From NCBI GenBank assembly GCA_017524725.1, contig JAFXUZ010000023.1, forward strand, positions 49,872 through 113,871: a stretch of DNA of 64,000 bases, given 5' to 3'. The translations under genes were made by a program, and so were the position numbers. A model generated the notes under the pieces. That model made no database searches. It saw nothing but the letters and a program-made list of their open reading frames with translations, and was not told where the DNA came from. Of this stretch, positions 53,404-63,834 are shown piece after piece (within the stretch, counting starts at the first letter, position 1; every line of letters begins with the position of its first letter). Source of the stretch: Clostridia bacterium. Lineage in GTDB: Bacteria > Bacillota > Clostridia > Christensenellales > Aristaeellaceae.

Positions 53404-54290
53404 TGATCCAGTCACAGAAAAGCGAAACACCTTCCATGAAACGCCACATGGGTATGAAAGCCTCCTCCCGCATATCGAATACCGCTTCCTATGTGGTGCT
53501 GGTCCTGATCAGTGTCATTTGGCTGATCCCCTTCGTCTGCATCCTGCTGCAGTCCTTCCGTTGTGAGTCTACCCACCAGGTGGGATATATCATCCCGCAG
53601 AAATGGGGCCTGGACAATTACAGGAACCTTTTCAACACCAATTTTCCCCGCTGGTACACAAACACCCTCATCACCGCGCTGTTCGCTGCAGTATTCCAGA
53701 CGATCATCGTCCTGTGCATGAGCTACACCCTGTCCCGTTTCCGCTTTAAAATGCGCAAACCGCTGATGCAGTTCATGCTGATCCTCGGCATGTTCCCCGG
53801 AATGCTGAGCATGATCATCCTGTATCAGGTCCTGAAGGATCTGGGCATGACCCAGGCCAATTCCGTTCCCGGCCTGATCCTCGTCTACATCGCATCCTCC
53901 GGCATGGGCTATTACGTATCCAAAGGATTCTTCGATACCATATCGAAGTCCCTGGACGAAGCGGCCCGGATCGATGGCGCGACCCGGTTCCAGGTGCTGA
54001 TGAAGATCATTCTCCCGCTGTCCAAGCCCATCGTCATCTACACAGTCCTGACAGCGTTCATGGGTCCCTGGGGCGATTTTGTGTTCGCAAGGTACATATC
54101 ATTTAACGTATCCGCGGGCATGAACGCCGCTGTCGGCCTGTACGGATGGCTCAGCCAGGACCAGATCAGCAAAAACTACACCATGTTCTGCGCCGGCGGC
54201 GTGCTGGTAGCTGTTCCAGTAACGATCCTCTTTATGTGCCTGCAGAGGTATTACGTGGAAGGCGTGACCGGCGGTGCCGTCAAGGGCTGA
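53400..54290 (+). CDS. Maltodextrin ABC permease (MalG-like)
   Basis: 296 residues from the GTG at 53400, 7 bases after GAGGAGG; the ATG at 53403 is the alternative. Six helices. The EAA loop is DEAARIDGATRFQVLMKIILPLSKP. It overlaps the malF-like stop by 4 bases (GTGA), so the two permease subunits are made in equal amounts. Confidence 0.95.
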   Translation: MMIQSQKSETPSMKRHMGMKASSRISNTASYVVLVLISVIWLIPFVCILLQSFRCESTHQVGYIIPQKWGLDNYRNLFNTNFPRWYTNTLITALFAAVFQTIIVLCMSYTLSRFRFKMRKPLMQFMLILGMFPGMLSMIILYQVLKDLGMTQANSVPGLILVYIASSGMGYYVSKGFFDTISKSLDEAARIDGATRFQVLMKIILPLSKPIVIYTVLTAFMGPWGDFVFARYISFNVSAGMNAAVGLYGWLSQDQISKNYTMFCAGGVLVAVPVTILFMCLQRYYVEGVTGGAVKG

Positions 54291-54321
54291 TCGGCGTGGG
54301 ATCATGAAAGGAGAATGAACA

Positions 54322-55455
<1,134 letters not shown>

Positions 55456-55487
55456 CCATTTAAGACAGTCTGCTTTTCACTGCCTGC

Positions 55488-55534
55488 CAGGCCCGGGATA
55501 AGCGCCAGTCCGCCTTCCCGGGTCTGTTGTGGTT
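55488..55534 (+). terminator. Terminator after the ATPase gene
   Basis: CAGGCCCGGG (55488-55497) pairs with CCCGGGTCTG (55517-55526), one G-T pair, then TTGTGGTTT. Confidence 0.6.
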
Positions 55535-55590
55535 TCACTCCCCCTTCTTTCGCGATATTTTGCCTCTCGCCGGTCTTTTATACATTTTCA

Positions 55591-55619
55591 TTGAAACAGG
55601 CTGTTTTTTCGTGTATAAT
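55591..55619 (+). promoter_or_regulatory. Promoter of pgi
   Basis: TTGAAA, 17 bases and a perfect TATAAT, 86 bases before the ATG. Confidence 0.75.
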
Positions 55620-55705
55620 GCGCATAGAGGAGCCCAGTTTCCGGTTTGTTCAAAGGAAAGGCGCTGAATGTCTCCCGAAAGAACCGAAAGAAAGGATGAT
55701 ATCGT

Positions 55706-57289
55706 ATGATTTCCTGGAATAACCTCGATAAACTCACCGCTTACAAAAAGCTGCAGTCGCTCAAGGGCAGCGTGGAACTCAGGGACGCAATGGCCGGTAA
55801 AAGCGGAAAAGATCGCGTTGCGAAATATTCCATCCCCATGGGCGGGGGACTCTGCTACAATTTCGCGGCCAAAGCCGTCAACGACGAAATCCTCTCCGCC
55901 TTGAAGGAGCTTGCGGAGGAAGCGCAGCTGGCAGAAAAATTCAGCGCGCTGTACAACGGTGAAGTCATCAACACCGGTGAAAAGCGGATGGTCCTTCATC
56001 ATCTGACGCGCGGCCAGCTGGGCGGCGACGTTATTGCGGACGGTGTAAACAAGCGCGCATTTTATACCGCTGAACAGAAAAAGGCTGCGGATTTCGCCCG
56101 TCAGGTCCATGAGGGGAAGATCACCAACGCTGCCGGTGAAAAATTCACTACCGTCGTCCAGATCGGCATCGGCGGCAGCGACCTGGGCCCCAGGGCTATG
56201 TATCTCGCCCTTGAAAACTGGGCCAAAAAGAACAGCTGCTTCCATATGGACGCGCGTTTTATCAGCAATGTTGATCCTGACGACGCCGTTTCTGTGCTTG
56301 GCAGCGTCGATGTGTCCAGGACTCTTTTCGTCCTGGTCTCCAAATCCGGCACCACCCTTGAAACGCTGACCAATGAATCCTTTGTGAAGGACGCCCTCCG
56401 CAAGGCCGGCCTGGATCCCGCCAATCACATGGTCGCAGTCACCAGCGAGACCTCACCCCTGGCCAGCTCTGACGAGTACCTCCAGGCGTTCTTCATGGAC
56501 GACTATATCGGCGGGCGCTATTCCTCCACGTCCTGCGTCGGCGGAGTCGTTCTGTCCCTGGCATTCGGTCCCGAGGTTTTTGCCCGCTTCCTGGCGGGAG
56601 CCGCCGAGGAGGACAAGCTTGCCGCCGATCCCGATATCTGCCGCAATCCTGCCATGCTGGATGCCCTTATCGGCGTTTACGAACGCAATATCCTCGGCAT
56701 GCCCGCCACAGCGGTCCTTCCCTATTCGCAGGCGCTGAGCCGTTTTCCTGCCCATCTCCAGCAGCTGGATATGGAATCCAACGGCAAATCTGTCAACCGT
56801 TTCGGCGACAAAGTGGATTACGTCACCGGTCCCGTCATTTTCGGCGAACCCGGCACCAACGGCCAGCATTCCTTCTACCAGCTCCTGCACCAGGGAACGG
56901 ATATCATCCCACTGCAGTTTGTTGGCTTCCGTTTCAGCCAAGCTGAGACTGACGTAAACATCCAGGACAGTACCAGCCAGCAGAAGCTGTGCGCCAATGT
57001 CGCCGCCCAGATCATGGCCTTTGCCTGCGGCAAGGACGATGAAAACCCCAACAAGAGCTTTGCAGGCAACCGTCCTTCCAGCATCATCATCGGAAAGCAG
57101 CTGACTCCCGAAGCCCTCGGCGCCCTTCTGAGCCATTTTGAAAACAAGGTCATGTTCCAGGGATTTGTCTGGAACCTGAACAGCTTTGACCAGGAAGGCG
57201 TACAGCTGGGCAAGGTCCTTGCCAAGCGCGTACTCAAGCACGACACCGACGGCGCCCTGCGTGCCTTCAGCGATCTCCTTGGGATCTGA
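55706..57289 (+). CDS. pgi: Glucose-6-phosphate isomerase
   Basis: 527 residues. It interconverts glucose-6-phosphate and fructose-6-phosphate. Markers are GIGGSDLGPRAMYLAL, SKSGTTLETLTNESFVK, GGRYSSTSCVGG, QLDMESNGKSVNRFG, and the GQHSFYQLLHQGTDIIP segment with the active-site His. GAAAGGATG precedes the start. With glgP, malQ and the importer upstream it links maltodextrin use to glycolysis. It has its own promoter and terminator. Confidence 0.97.
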   Translation: MISWNNLDKLTAYKKLQSLKGSVELRDAMAGKSGKDRVAKYSIPMGGGLCYNFAAKAVNDEILSALKELAEEAQLAEKFSALYNGEVINTGEKRMVLHHLTRGQLGGDVIADGVNKRAFYTAEQKKAADFARQVHEGKITNAAGEKFTTVVQIGIGGSDLGPRAMYLALENWAKKNSCFHMDARFISNVDPDDAVSVLGSVDVSRTLFVLVSKSGTTLETLTNESFVKDALRKAGLDPANHMVAVTSETSPLASSDEYLQAFFMDDYIGGRYSSTSCVGGVVLSLAFGPEVFARFLAGAAEEDKLAADPDICRNPAMLDALIGVYERNILGMPATAVLPYSQALSRFPAHLQQLDMESNGKSVNRFGDKVDYVTGPVIFGEPGTNGQHSFYQLLHQGTDIIPLQFVGFRFSQAETDVNIQDSTSQQKLCANVAAQIMAFACGKDDENPNKSFAGNRPSSIIIGKQLTPEALGALLSHFENKVMFQGFVWNLNSFDQEGVQLGKVLAKRVLKHDTDGALRAFSDLLGI

Positions 57290-57308
57290 TATTATACGCA
57301 TACACTGC

Positions 57309-57345
57309 GCCGCCCCGCTCCAAGCATGTGATGGAGCGGGGCGGC
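57309..57345 (+). terminator. Hairpin after pgi
   Basis: A perfect 14-bp GC-rich stem (57309-57322 with 57332-57345). The T-run is poor, but the position between convergent genes supports termination. Confidence 0.6.
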
Positions 57346-57374
57346 TATTATATTGCACACCGGAAAAGCGCCTG

Positions 57375-59663
57375 TTATTTGTTCTCGATTTTTACGATAG
57401 GGGCAATAGACAGCGAAAATACTTTTTCCCCGTAGGCCGTAAAAAAGATACGGATCCTTGCTTCGCTTCCGACACCGAATACCTCGATCACTTTGCCTTC
57501 TCCGAACTTCCTGTGGAGCACGGTATCCCCCGCCTGGAAGAGTGTCTGCAAGACGCTCTCCTCCTCCTCGCGAGCTTTGGACGGCACAAAGCCTTTGGTG
57601 ACGCCGGGAATATTCAGTGGTGCATGCTGGCCCATGCCGGGCGTCCCAAAGGACAAATTGGGTTTCCTTGCCCTGGGGAATTCCACTTTCGGCGCCTGGG
57701 GACGCTTCCACGCCGGGGTCGAAGCCGTAAGGGAACGGTTCGTTTTTACCGACGCCCATTCGTCATGCAAAAGCCGCTGTGGTATCTCCTTCAGAAAACG
57801 GGAACGGTCGTTATGCATGATCTGGTTGTTAAGGATCCTGCGCCGAGCATAGCTCAAATACAGCCTTTCACGGGCACGGGTAATCCCCACATAGCACAGC
57901 CTCCGCTCTTCCTCAAGACGAGCGTCATCCATGATACTGCGAATATTCGGAAACAGACCTTCTTCTAGGCCGGCAATGAACACATTTTTGAACTCCAGGC
58001 CCTTGCAGCTGTGCAGTGTCATCAAAGTTACGTATTTCGGAGAGTCCTCCTGCCTGTCCAGATCGGTGATCAGGGCGACGTTCTCAAGAAAAGCTTCCAA
58101 AGAACTGTCCTCGGAATGCTTTTCAAAATCACTTGCAGCCCCGACGAATTCCCGGAGGTTCTGTATATGGGACTGTCCCTCTTCACTCCCCCCGTCATAC
58201 TGTCTGATCAGGCCGCTTTCGTCAAGCATCTCTTCGATGAACTCGCTCAGACTCATGGACTGGCGTTTTTCTGTCAGGCCGTTCATTAAGGCCGCAAACT
58301 CGGCTACGCATTTCTGCGGGCGGGAGGACAGCTGCCCCGGCAGATCCCCTAGCACGTCAAACATCGGGACGCCCCTGTCCGCAGCGCATTTCCTGATAAC
58401 ATCCACCGTGCTTTCCCCGATGGACCTGCGGGGGGTATTGATGATCCTTTCAAGAGAGACGTCGTCATTCCGGTTGACGATCACCCTGAGATAGGCCAAA
58501 GCGTCCTTTATTTCCTTCCGGTCATAAAACCGCTGGTCGCCGAAGACCCTGTATGGCATGCCCGCACGCACCAGCATTTCCTCGATCACACGGCTCTGGG
58601 CACGGGTACGGTACAAAACGGCCATATCGCTGTAGGGTTCCCCTCCGCGTTCAAGCTGTCTCAGCTGTTCACAGATCCAGGCTGCTTCCTCTCTTTCATC
58701 CCCCGCACCGAACAGAAGGATCGGAGCTCCCTCACCGTTCTCTGTCCACAGGACCTTCTCCTTCCTGCCGCGGTTGTGGGCGATCACCTGGTTGGCGGCA
58801 TCAAGGATATTGGAGGTCGAGCGGTAATTCTGCTCCAGCTTGTAGACCTTCGCATCCGGAAAGTCCTCTTCAAAGTCAAGTATGTTGCGGATATCCGCAC
58901 CGCGCCAGCCGTAGATGGACTGGTCGTCGTCACCGACAACGCAAAGATTCCTGCTGTCTTGTGAAAGCAGTTTCACAAGCTGGTATTGTGCCATATTGGT
59001 GTCCTGGTATTCATCCACGTGGATATACCTGAATTTACGTTTGTAATACTCCAGCACTGGCAGATGATCGACAAAAAGCTGGAGGGTCCTGATCAGCAGG
59101 TCGTCAAAATCCAAAGCGTTGGAGGTGCGAAGCTTGTCTTCATACCTGACAAAAACGTCGTGGATCCGTTGGCTCCTGTAATCCCTCCGGGAAGCCCTGA
59201 ACCATTCGTCGGGCGTCATCACCTTGTTTTTAGCATCCGATATGGCATACTTGACGTCCCGCCAGGAAAGCGTTTTTTCATCGATATTCAGCGCTTTTAT
59301 GGATTCCTTGATCACTCTTTCGGAATCGTCGTCGTCATAGATCGTAAAGCAGCGCTGATAGCCAAGCTTCTCGATGTCGCGCCGAAGGATGCGGACGCAT
59401 ATCGAATGAAAGGTCCCCACCCACATGTCATCGGTGCTTTGCCCGACAAGGCGGGAAATCCTCTCCTTCATCTCCCTGGCGGCTTTATTGGTGAAGGTCA
59501 GCGCCATGATGTTGTACGGAGCCACTCCATGCTCCACCAGGTTTGCAATGCGATATGTGAGGGCCCTTGTTTTTCCGCTTCCTGCGCCGGCCAGGATCAG
59601 CACCGGGCCTTCAAGGGTCTCTGCGGCTTTTCGCTGCATCGGATTCAAATCATTCAATGTCAT
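57375..59663 (-). CDS. pcrA: UvrD/PcrA-type 3'-5' DNA helicase
   Basis: 762 residues from the ATG at 59663 (GAGGTG, 8 bases; the ATG 15 bases earlier overlaps that site). Superfamily 1 motifs: AGAGSGKT (Ia/Walker A), TFTNKAAREMKER, the Walker B-region HVDEYQDTN, GDDDQSIYGWRGAD, QNYRSTSNI, TLHSCKGLEF and VGITRARERLYL. The last 60 residues form the Tudor-like domain (GDTVLHRKFGEGKV) that contacts RNA polymerase in PcrA. Acts in repair and in clearing replication-transcription conflicts. Confidence 0.95.
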   Translation of the reverse strand: MTLNDLNPMQRKAAETLEGPVLILAGAGSGKTRALTYRIANLVEHGVAPYNIMALTFTNKAAREMKERISRLVGQSTDDMWVGTFHSICVRILRRDIEKLGYQRCFTIYDDDDSERVIKESIKALNIDEKTLSWRDVKYAISDAKNKVMTPDEWFRASRRDYRSQRIHDVFVRYEDKLRTSNALDFDDLLIRTLQLFVDHLPVLEYYKRKFRYIHVDEYQDTNMAQYQLVKLLSQDSRNLCVVGDDDQSIYGWRGADIRNILDFEEDFPDAKVYKLEQNYRSTSNILDAANQVIAHNRGRKEKVLWTENGEGAPILLFGAGDEREEAAWICEQLRQLERGGEPYSDMAVLYRTRAQSRVIEEMLVRAGMPYRVFGDQRFYDRKEIKDALAYLRVIVNRNDDVSLERIINTPRRSIGESTVDVIRKCAADRGVPMFDVLGDLPGQLSSRPQKCVAEFAALMNGLTEKRQSMSLSEFIEEMLDESGLIRQYDGGSEEGQSHIQNLREFVGAASDFEKHSEDSSLEAFLENVALITDLDRQEDSPKYVTLMTLHSCKGLEFKNVFIAGLEEGLFPNIRSIMDDARLEEERRLCYVGITRARERLYLSYARRRILNNQIMHNDRSRFLKEIPQRLLHDEWASVKTNRSLTASTPAWKRPQAPKVEFPRARKPNLSFGTPGMGQHAPLNIPGVTKGFVPSKAREEEESVLQTLFQAGDTVLHRKFGEGKVIEVFGVGSEARIRIFFTAYGEKVFSLSIAPIVKIENK

Positions 59664-59816
59664 CGTACACCTCAGCAATTCTCACATTCGCCGCTGCAAA
59701 AAAATGCATGCATTTCCAAACCACCGTTATTGTGTATATTATACTCCGTTATTATTCTGTTTTCAAGAAAGAAGTTGCATTTTCATTACCAAAATATCCA
59801 TCAAAAAGTTGTTTTT

Positions 59817-60575
59817 TTACTTTCCCCCTGCGGCGGTCTCAGGATAAAGGACCCTGACCAGCGTCAGTCCCTGCGCCGGCGCCGTCATTCCTGCCCTTTC
59901 CCTGTCCCGGGCGGAAATAATCTCCGGGATCTCCGAGGCGGATCTTTGACCCATACCGATCTCGCAAAGCGTTCCGGTCATAATTCGCACCATATTATAG
60001 AGGAAGCCGGTGCCCTCATATTCCAGCGTCACAGTTCCGTCCTTTACCCGGATATCGATCCGTTTCACTGTCCGGATCGCACTGTGTTTTGAAGAAGTAC
60101 TTGTGGCGAAAGATGTAAAATCATGCGTACCTGTCAGCAAGTCGGCAGCCAGCCTCATTTCGGAAATATCAAGGCGTTTTCCCAGATGCCACTGGTATCT
60201 GCGCTGAAATACGTCCTTCACCTCGTCCGTCCTGATGACGTACCTGTAGATCTTGCCGGCAGCATTCAGTCTGGCGTGAAAACGGCTGTCGGCGGTTTTA
60301 CAGGATGTAACGGCAATATCCTCCGGAAGGTATGCGTTCAGCGTTGCCATCACATCAGAAGGATCAATGGGTTTGACAAGGTCGAACGATGCGGTCTGGT
60401 CCAGGGCATGCACCCCGGCATCCGTTCTCCCCGCTCCGTGGACTGTTACTTCACCCCCATTCATCCGGGTCAGAATGTTTTCCAGTTTCCCGGCAATGGT
60501 CCTGTCGCTGTTTCCCTGCCTTTGCCAGCCTGAATACCTTGTCCCGTCATACGACAGATGGATCAGATAACGCAC
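59817..60575 (-). CDS. truA: tRNA pseudouridine(38-40) synthase
   Basis: 252 residues. The catalytic Asp52 lies in GRTDAGVHA; LSYDGTRYSGWQRQ opens the protein and GTHDFTSFA and GFLYNMVRIMTG are further family blocks. It modifies the anticodon arm of many tRNAs. It is transcribed leftward ahead of pcrA, with a 153-base gap. Confidence 0.97.
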   Translation of the reverse strand: MRYLIHLSYDGTRYSGWQRQGNSDRTIAGKLENILTRMNGGEVTVHGAGRTDAGVHALDQTASFDLVKPIDPSDVMATLNAYLPEDIAVTSCKTADSRFHARLNAAGKIYRYVIRTDEVKDVFQRRYQWHLGKRLDISEMRLAADLLTGTHDFTSFATSTSSKHSAIRTVKRIDIRVKDGTVTLEYEGTGFLYNMVRIMTGTLCEIGMGQRSASEIPEIISARDRERAGMTAPAQGLTLVRVLYPETAAGGK

Positions 60576-60610
60576 GGCTCATTCCTCCCGATATCATGCA
60601 ATTATTAAAA

Positions 60611-60639
60611 ATTATAATACTTGAGTTAAGGTGCGTCAA
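60611..60639 (-). promoter_or_regulatory. Promoter of truA
   Basis: TTGACG, 17 bases and a perfect TATAAT on the minus strand. The 342-base gap 60576-60917 holds only this and the AbrB-like promoter; between them I see AT-rich sequence with no gene. Confidence 0.75.
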
Positions 60640-60851
60640 CGGCACATAATGCATATATATACACACTTTTATCTGTGTCGATTTTACAGCATTATACTGG
60701 TCTTGTCAGTGTACATATCTGGAATAAAACCATACCTTGTCATTAATTATAGGATTATTGAATAATATTTGACTCTTATATTAAAGATATTCTTACAAAA
60801 GCATCTATATCTTTCCAAGCCTGATCCGCGTTAAAAAGTTCCTTCATACTA

Positions 60852-60880
60852 TTGACTATTCTCCGAAAAGCGTATAAAAT
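60852..60880 (+). promoter_or_regulatory. Promoter of the AbrB-like regulator
   Basis: TTGACT, 17 bases and TAAAAT, 37 bases before the start. Confidence 0.65.
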
Positions 60881-60917
60881 GATGACGGTGACACAATTTT
60901 GATTGGAGGAGAATGCC

Positions 60918-61169
60918 ATGAAAACCACGGGTGTGATTAGAAAGCTGGATGAACTTGGACGCATCGTTATCCCGATCGAGCAGCGCCGCACGCTGGATAT
61001 CAATCTCCATGATCCTGTGGAGATCAGCATCGAAGACGGAAAGATCGTTATCAAAAAATACCATACTTCCTGCGTATTCTGCGGAAATGTACAGAATGTC
61101 ATGACGTTCAGGGATAAGCTCATCTGCAAAAAGTGCCTTAACGAGCTGATCAAAAACGAATCCAAATAA
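60918..61169 (+). CDS. AbrB/SpoVT-like transition-state regulator with zinc ribbon
   Basis: 83 residues from the ATG at 60918 (GGAGGAG before it). The swapped-hairpin DNA-binding domain is residues 1-47 (TTGVIRKLDELGRIVIPIEQRRTLDI). The C-terminal part carries CVFCG (Cys52, Cys55) and ICKKC (Cys70, Cys73), a small zinc ribbon probably used for dimerisation. AbrB-type proteins repress stationary-phase genes in Firmicutes. Confidence 0.92.
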   Translation: MKTTGVIRKLDELGRIVIPIEQRRTLDINLHDPVEISIEDGKIVIKKYHTSCVFCGNVQNVMTFRDKLICKKCLNELIKNESK

Positions 61170-61198
61170 CGCACCGTCTTGACGGCCACTTCCTTATT

Positions 61199-61231
61199 GA
61201 ACGGGCTCCGGAACCGGGTCCGTTCTTTTTT
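61199..61231 (+). terminator. Terminator of the AbrB-like gene
   Basis: GAACGG / CCGTTC with inner CCGG / CCGG pairing and a T-run at 61226-61231. Confidence 0.85.
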
Positions 61232-61297
61232 CTGTACTCTCGACGAAGCTTATGATATAATAACTGTCAGATGATTACGGGAGATATGGAGGAACGT

Positions 61298-61711
61298 ATG
61301 GTCAAAACAGGAAAAGTCGTTTCTTGCTACAGCGGGTCCGTCAGGGTCTGCTTTGAACGCCCTGAGGCCTGTGCAAAATGCGGGCAATGCGGCGACATCA
61401 GGGAAACGCTGGTAACGCTGAAAGGGACCGCTGCCCCCGGTGACATGGTGGAAGTATTTCTTCCTGAAGGGCAGCTCCTCAAATATACTTTGGCAGCGTA
61501 TGTGATCCCCCTGGTCGGACTCTTATTGGGCCTTTTCCTTGGAAAACTCCTGTTTGGGAATGAAACGGGAGAAATCATTACGGCTCTCTGTCTCGGCGCC
61601 CTTACAGCCGTCCCCGTGGTGCTGTATGACCGACAGGTGCAAAAAAACGGGAAGGGAGTCCCCCGCATCATAAAGGTCCACCCTCACCGTGAGGGCAGCG
61701 GCGGCAACTAA
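61298..61711 (+). CDS. RseC/MucC-like membrane protein
   Basis: 137 residues from the ATG at 61298 (GGAGG, 5 bases). An N-terminal cysteine-rich domain (Cys10, Cys18, then CAKCGQC at 25-31) is followed by two transmembrane helices (about 64-84 and 92-110) and a basic tail. This is the RseC family layout. Homologues are tied to reduction of SoxR or to Rnf electron transport, but no rnf gene is beside it here, so the partner is unknown. Confidence 0.85.
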   Translation: MVKTGKVVSCYSGSVRVCFERPEACAKCGQCGDIRETLVTLKGTAAPGDMVEVFLPEGQLLKYTLAAYVIPLVGLLLGLFLGKLLFGNETGEIITALCLGALTAVPVVLYDRQVQKNGKGVPRIIKVHPHREGSGGN

Positions 61712-61947
61712 GCCTCTTTTGCTCCCCTCCTGTCGGCTCCTCCGTTTTTTTCTTGCCGGCACCGCGCCGGTTTATCGATTTTATCCAGTATTTTAGTCAA
61801 TATTTGTGAAATCCGCATACTGGTATTTCACATTATTTTGTGTTATTATTTTATATATCCTTTTTACCTGTGCTTTATTGAATAATCTACGCCATAAACC
61901 GTTTATTGCACGGGCTTATATTATTTATTTTCGAAAGGAGGAGTTTT

Positions 61948-63612
61948 ATGGCTCAAACCTCCAAGCTAAAGATCATTTCTCTCGGCGGTGTCGATGAGAT
62001 CGGCAAGAACATGACGGTCCTGGAATATGGGGACGATATCCTTGTGGTCGACTGCGGTTCCATGTTTCCCAGTGACGATATGCTCGGGATCGACCTTGTC
62101 ATTCCCGATATCTCCTATCTTGTCGCCAACAAACACCGTGTCCGCGGATATGTATTCACCCATGGGCACGAAGACCACATCGGCGCGAGTCCCTATGTGC
62201 TGGAGCAGGTCCCTGCACCCATCTATGGAACAAGCCTGACGCTTTCCCTGATCGATATCAAGCTGCGCGAACATCACGTCAACGGCATTCATTTCAACAC
62301 CATCGTTCCCCGGGACGAGGTCAGGATCGGTGCCTTTTCCGTCAAGTTCGTCAAGGTCAACCACTCCATCCCCGGCGCCTGCGCCCTGATTATCACCTGC
62401 GGCGCGGGAATTGTCGTCCACTCCGGCGACTTCAAGATCGACTACACTCCCGTGGACGGTGAAGTGACGGACCTGAGCAGTCTTTCCGAGGTCGGCAGCA
62501 AAGGCGTCCTCTGCCTTTTGTGCGAGAGCACCAACATCGAACGTTCCGGCTATACCATGAGCGAAAAAAAGATCGGCGAAACATTTGTCAACCAGTTCAG
62601 AAATGCCGCCGGTCGTGTCATTGTCGCCATGTTTGCCAGCAACATCAACCGGATGCAGCAGGTCATCGACAGCGCTATCCGCTTTGGCCGCAAGGTGTGC
62701 TTTGTCGGACGGAGCATGGTGAACGTATCCCAGGTAGCCATGGATATAGGTGAACTGGTCATTCCCGCCGAACGTCTCCTTGAGATCGACGACCTGGATC
62801 ACTACCCCGATGACGAGATCCTGATCCTGACCACCGGAAGCCAGGGCGAACCGATGAGCGGCTTGACCAGGATGGCTTTTTCAGAACATCGCAAGCTCCA
62901 GATCAAGCAAAGCGACAAGGTAATCATCTCGGCAACCCCCATTCCAGGCAATGAAAAATTCGTTTCAAGGGTCATCAACCAGCTTTACCGCTGCGGCGCC
63001 GAAGTCATTTATGAAGCGATGGCAGAGGTCCACGTTTCCGGCCATGCCTGCCAGGAAGAGATCAAACTGTTCCACACGCTCGTCAAGCCCAAATACTTCA
63101 TTCCCGTTCACGGCGAATACCGCATGCTCTGGCAGCATGCGGAGCTCGCCGAATCCCTCGGCATGGCGCGAGAAAATATCGTGATCCCCGTCATGGGCAA
63201 CGTGATCGAAATGGACCAAAACAGTGTTGCCATCACCGGGACTGTCCCCACCGGCGAGATCCTGATCGACGGACTCGGGATCGGCGACGTGGGCAACGTG
63301 GTCCTCCGCGACCGAAAGCACCTTTCCCAGGACGGCCTGATCATTGTCGCGATGGCTTTTGACCGCACAAACGGCATTCTGGTCTCCGGTCCGGACGTCA
63401 TTTCCCGCGGCTTTGTTTACGTCCGCGAAAACGAGGATATCATCGAAAGCACGCGTGACATCGTTCGGGGGATCATCGGCTCCTACGATCACATCGACGG
63501 AAGCGACTGGCCAAGCATCAAAAACCGCATCAAGGACGAACTTCACCGCTATATATTCGAAAAGATCAAGCGCAATCCCATGATCCTTCCGATCATAGTA
63601 GACCTCGGTTGA
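61948..63612 (+). CDS. rnj: Ribonuclease J
   Basis: 554 residues from the ATG at 61948 (AAAGGAGGAG, 5 bases). A metallo-beta-lactamase/beta-CASP nuclease: FTHGHEDHIGASPY holds the metal ligands, SGDFKIDYTPVDG and CESTNIERSGYT follow, and TTGSQGEPMSGLTRMA and SGHACQEEIK-type beta-CASP motifs are complete. The C-terminal dimerisation domain is present. It has 5' exonuclease and endonuclease roles in mRNA decay and rRNA maturation. One copy is visible; J1 versus J2 cannot be decided. Confidence 0.95.
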   Translation: MAQTSKLKIISLGGVDEIGKNMTVLEYGDDILVVDCGSMFPSDDMLGIDLVIPDISYLVANKHRVRGYVFTHGHEDHIGASPYVLEQVPAPIYGTSLTLSLIDIKLREHHVNGIHFNTIVPRDEVRIGAFSVKFVKVNHSIPGACALIITCGAGIVVHSGDFKIDYTPVDGEVTDLSSLSEVGSKGVLCLLCESTNIERSGYTMSEKKIGETFVNQFRNAAGRVIVAMFASNINRMQQVIDSAIRFGRKVCFVGRSMVNVSQVAMDIGELVIPAERLLEIDDLDHYPDDEILILTTGSQGEPMSGLTRMAFSEHRKLQIKQSDKVIISATPIPGNEKFVSRVINQLYRCGAEVIYEAMAEVHVSGHACQEEIKLFHTLVKPKYFIPVHGEYRMLWQHAELAESLGMARENIVIPVMGNVIEMDQNSVAITGTVPTGEILIDGLGIGDVGNVVLRDRKHLSQDGLIIVAMAFDRTNGILVSGPDVISRGFVYVRENEDIIESTRDIVRGIIGSYDHIDGSDWPSIKNRIKDELHRYIFEKIKRNPMILPIIVDLG

Positions 63613-63617
63613 AAAAA

Positions 63618-63645
63618 GACGCCGGTGATCCCGGCGTCGTTTTCG
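63618..63645 (+). terminator. Terminator of rnj
   Basis: GACGCCGG / CCGGCGTC with a 5-base loop, then GTTTTCG. Confidence 0.8.
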
Positions 63646-63783
63646 TTTCCGTTTCCGCTTTTTTTATTTCTTTTTCGGCGCGTTTCAATTCTGAGTTTTA
63701 GTAAAGTTTGTACTATTAATCCAACATTTTGACCTCAACCCCTTGAAATTCCTAGCATTTTGAGCGACTTTTCTGTTGAGTAT

Positions 63784-63823
63784 CCTTCATAAAAGTAGTA
63801 TAATTATACTATTAATATGAAGG
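63784..63823 (+). repeat. 40-base palindrome at the transposase promoter
   Basis: CCTTCATA at the left and TATGAAGG at the right enclose a nearly symmetric AT-rich core with TATAATTATA at the centre. It overlaps the likely -10 and ends just at the AGGGAG ribosome binding site. It could be a terminal repeat, an operator or a translation-blocking hairpin. Confidence 0.7.
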
Positions 63824-63834
63824 GAGCAGATAAG

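Noticed and set aside
51985..53430. 481-codon minus-strand frame opposite the malF-like gene
   Set aside because: Highly His/Gln/Asp-rich translation typical of antisense to membrane proteins.
60640..60851. Possible small RNA or short gene between truA and the AbrB-like gene
   Set aside because: AT-rich, no terminator-like hairpin with T-run and no frame with a ribosome binding site.
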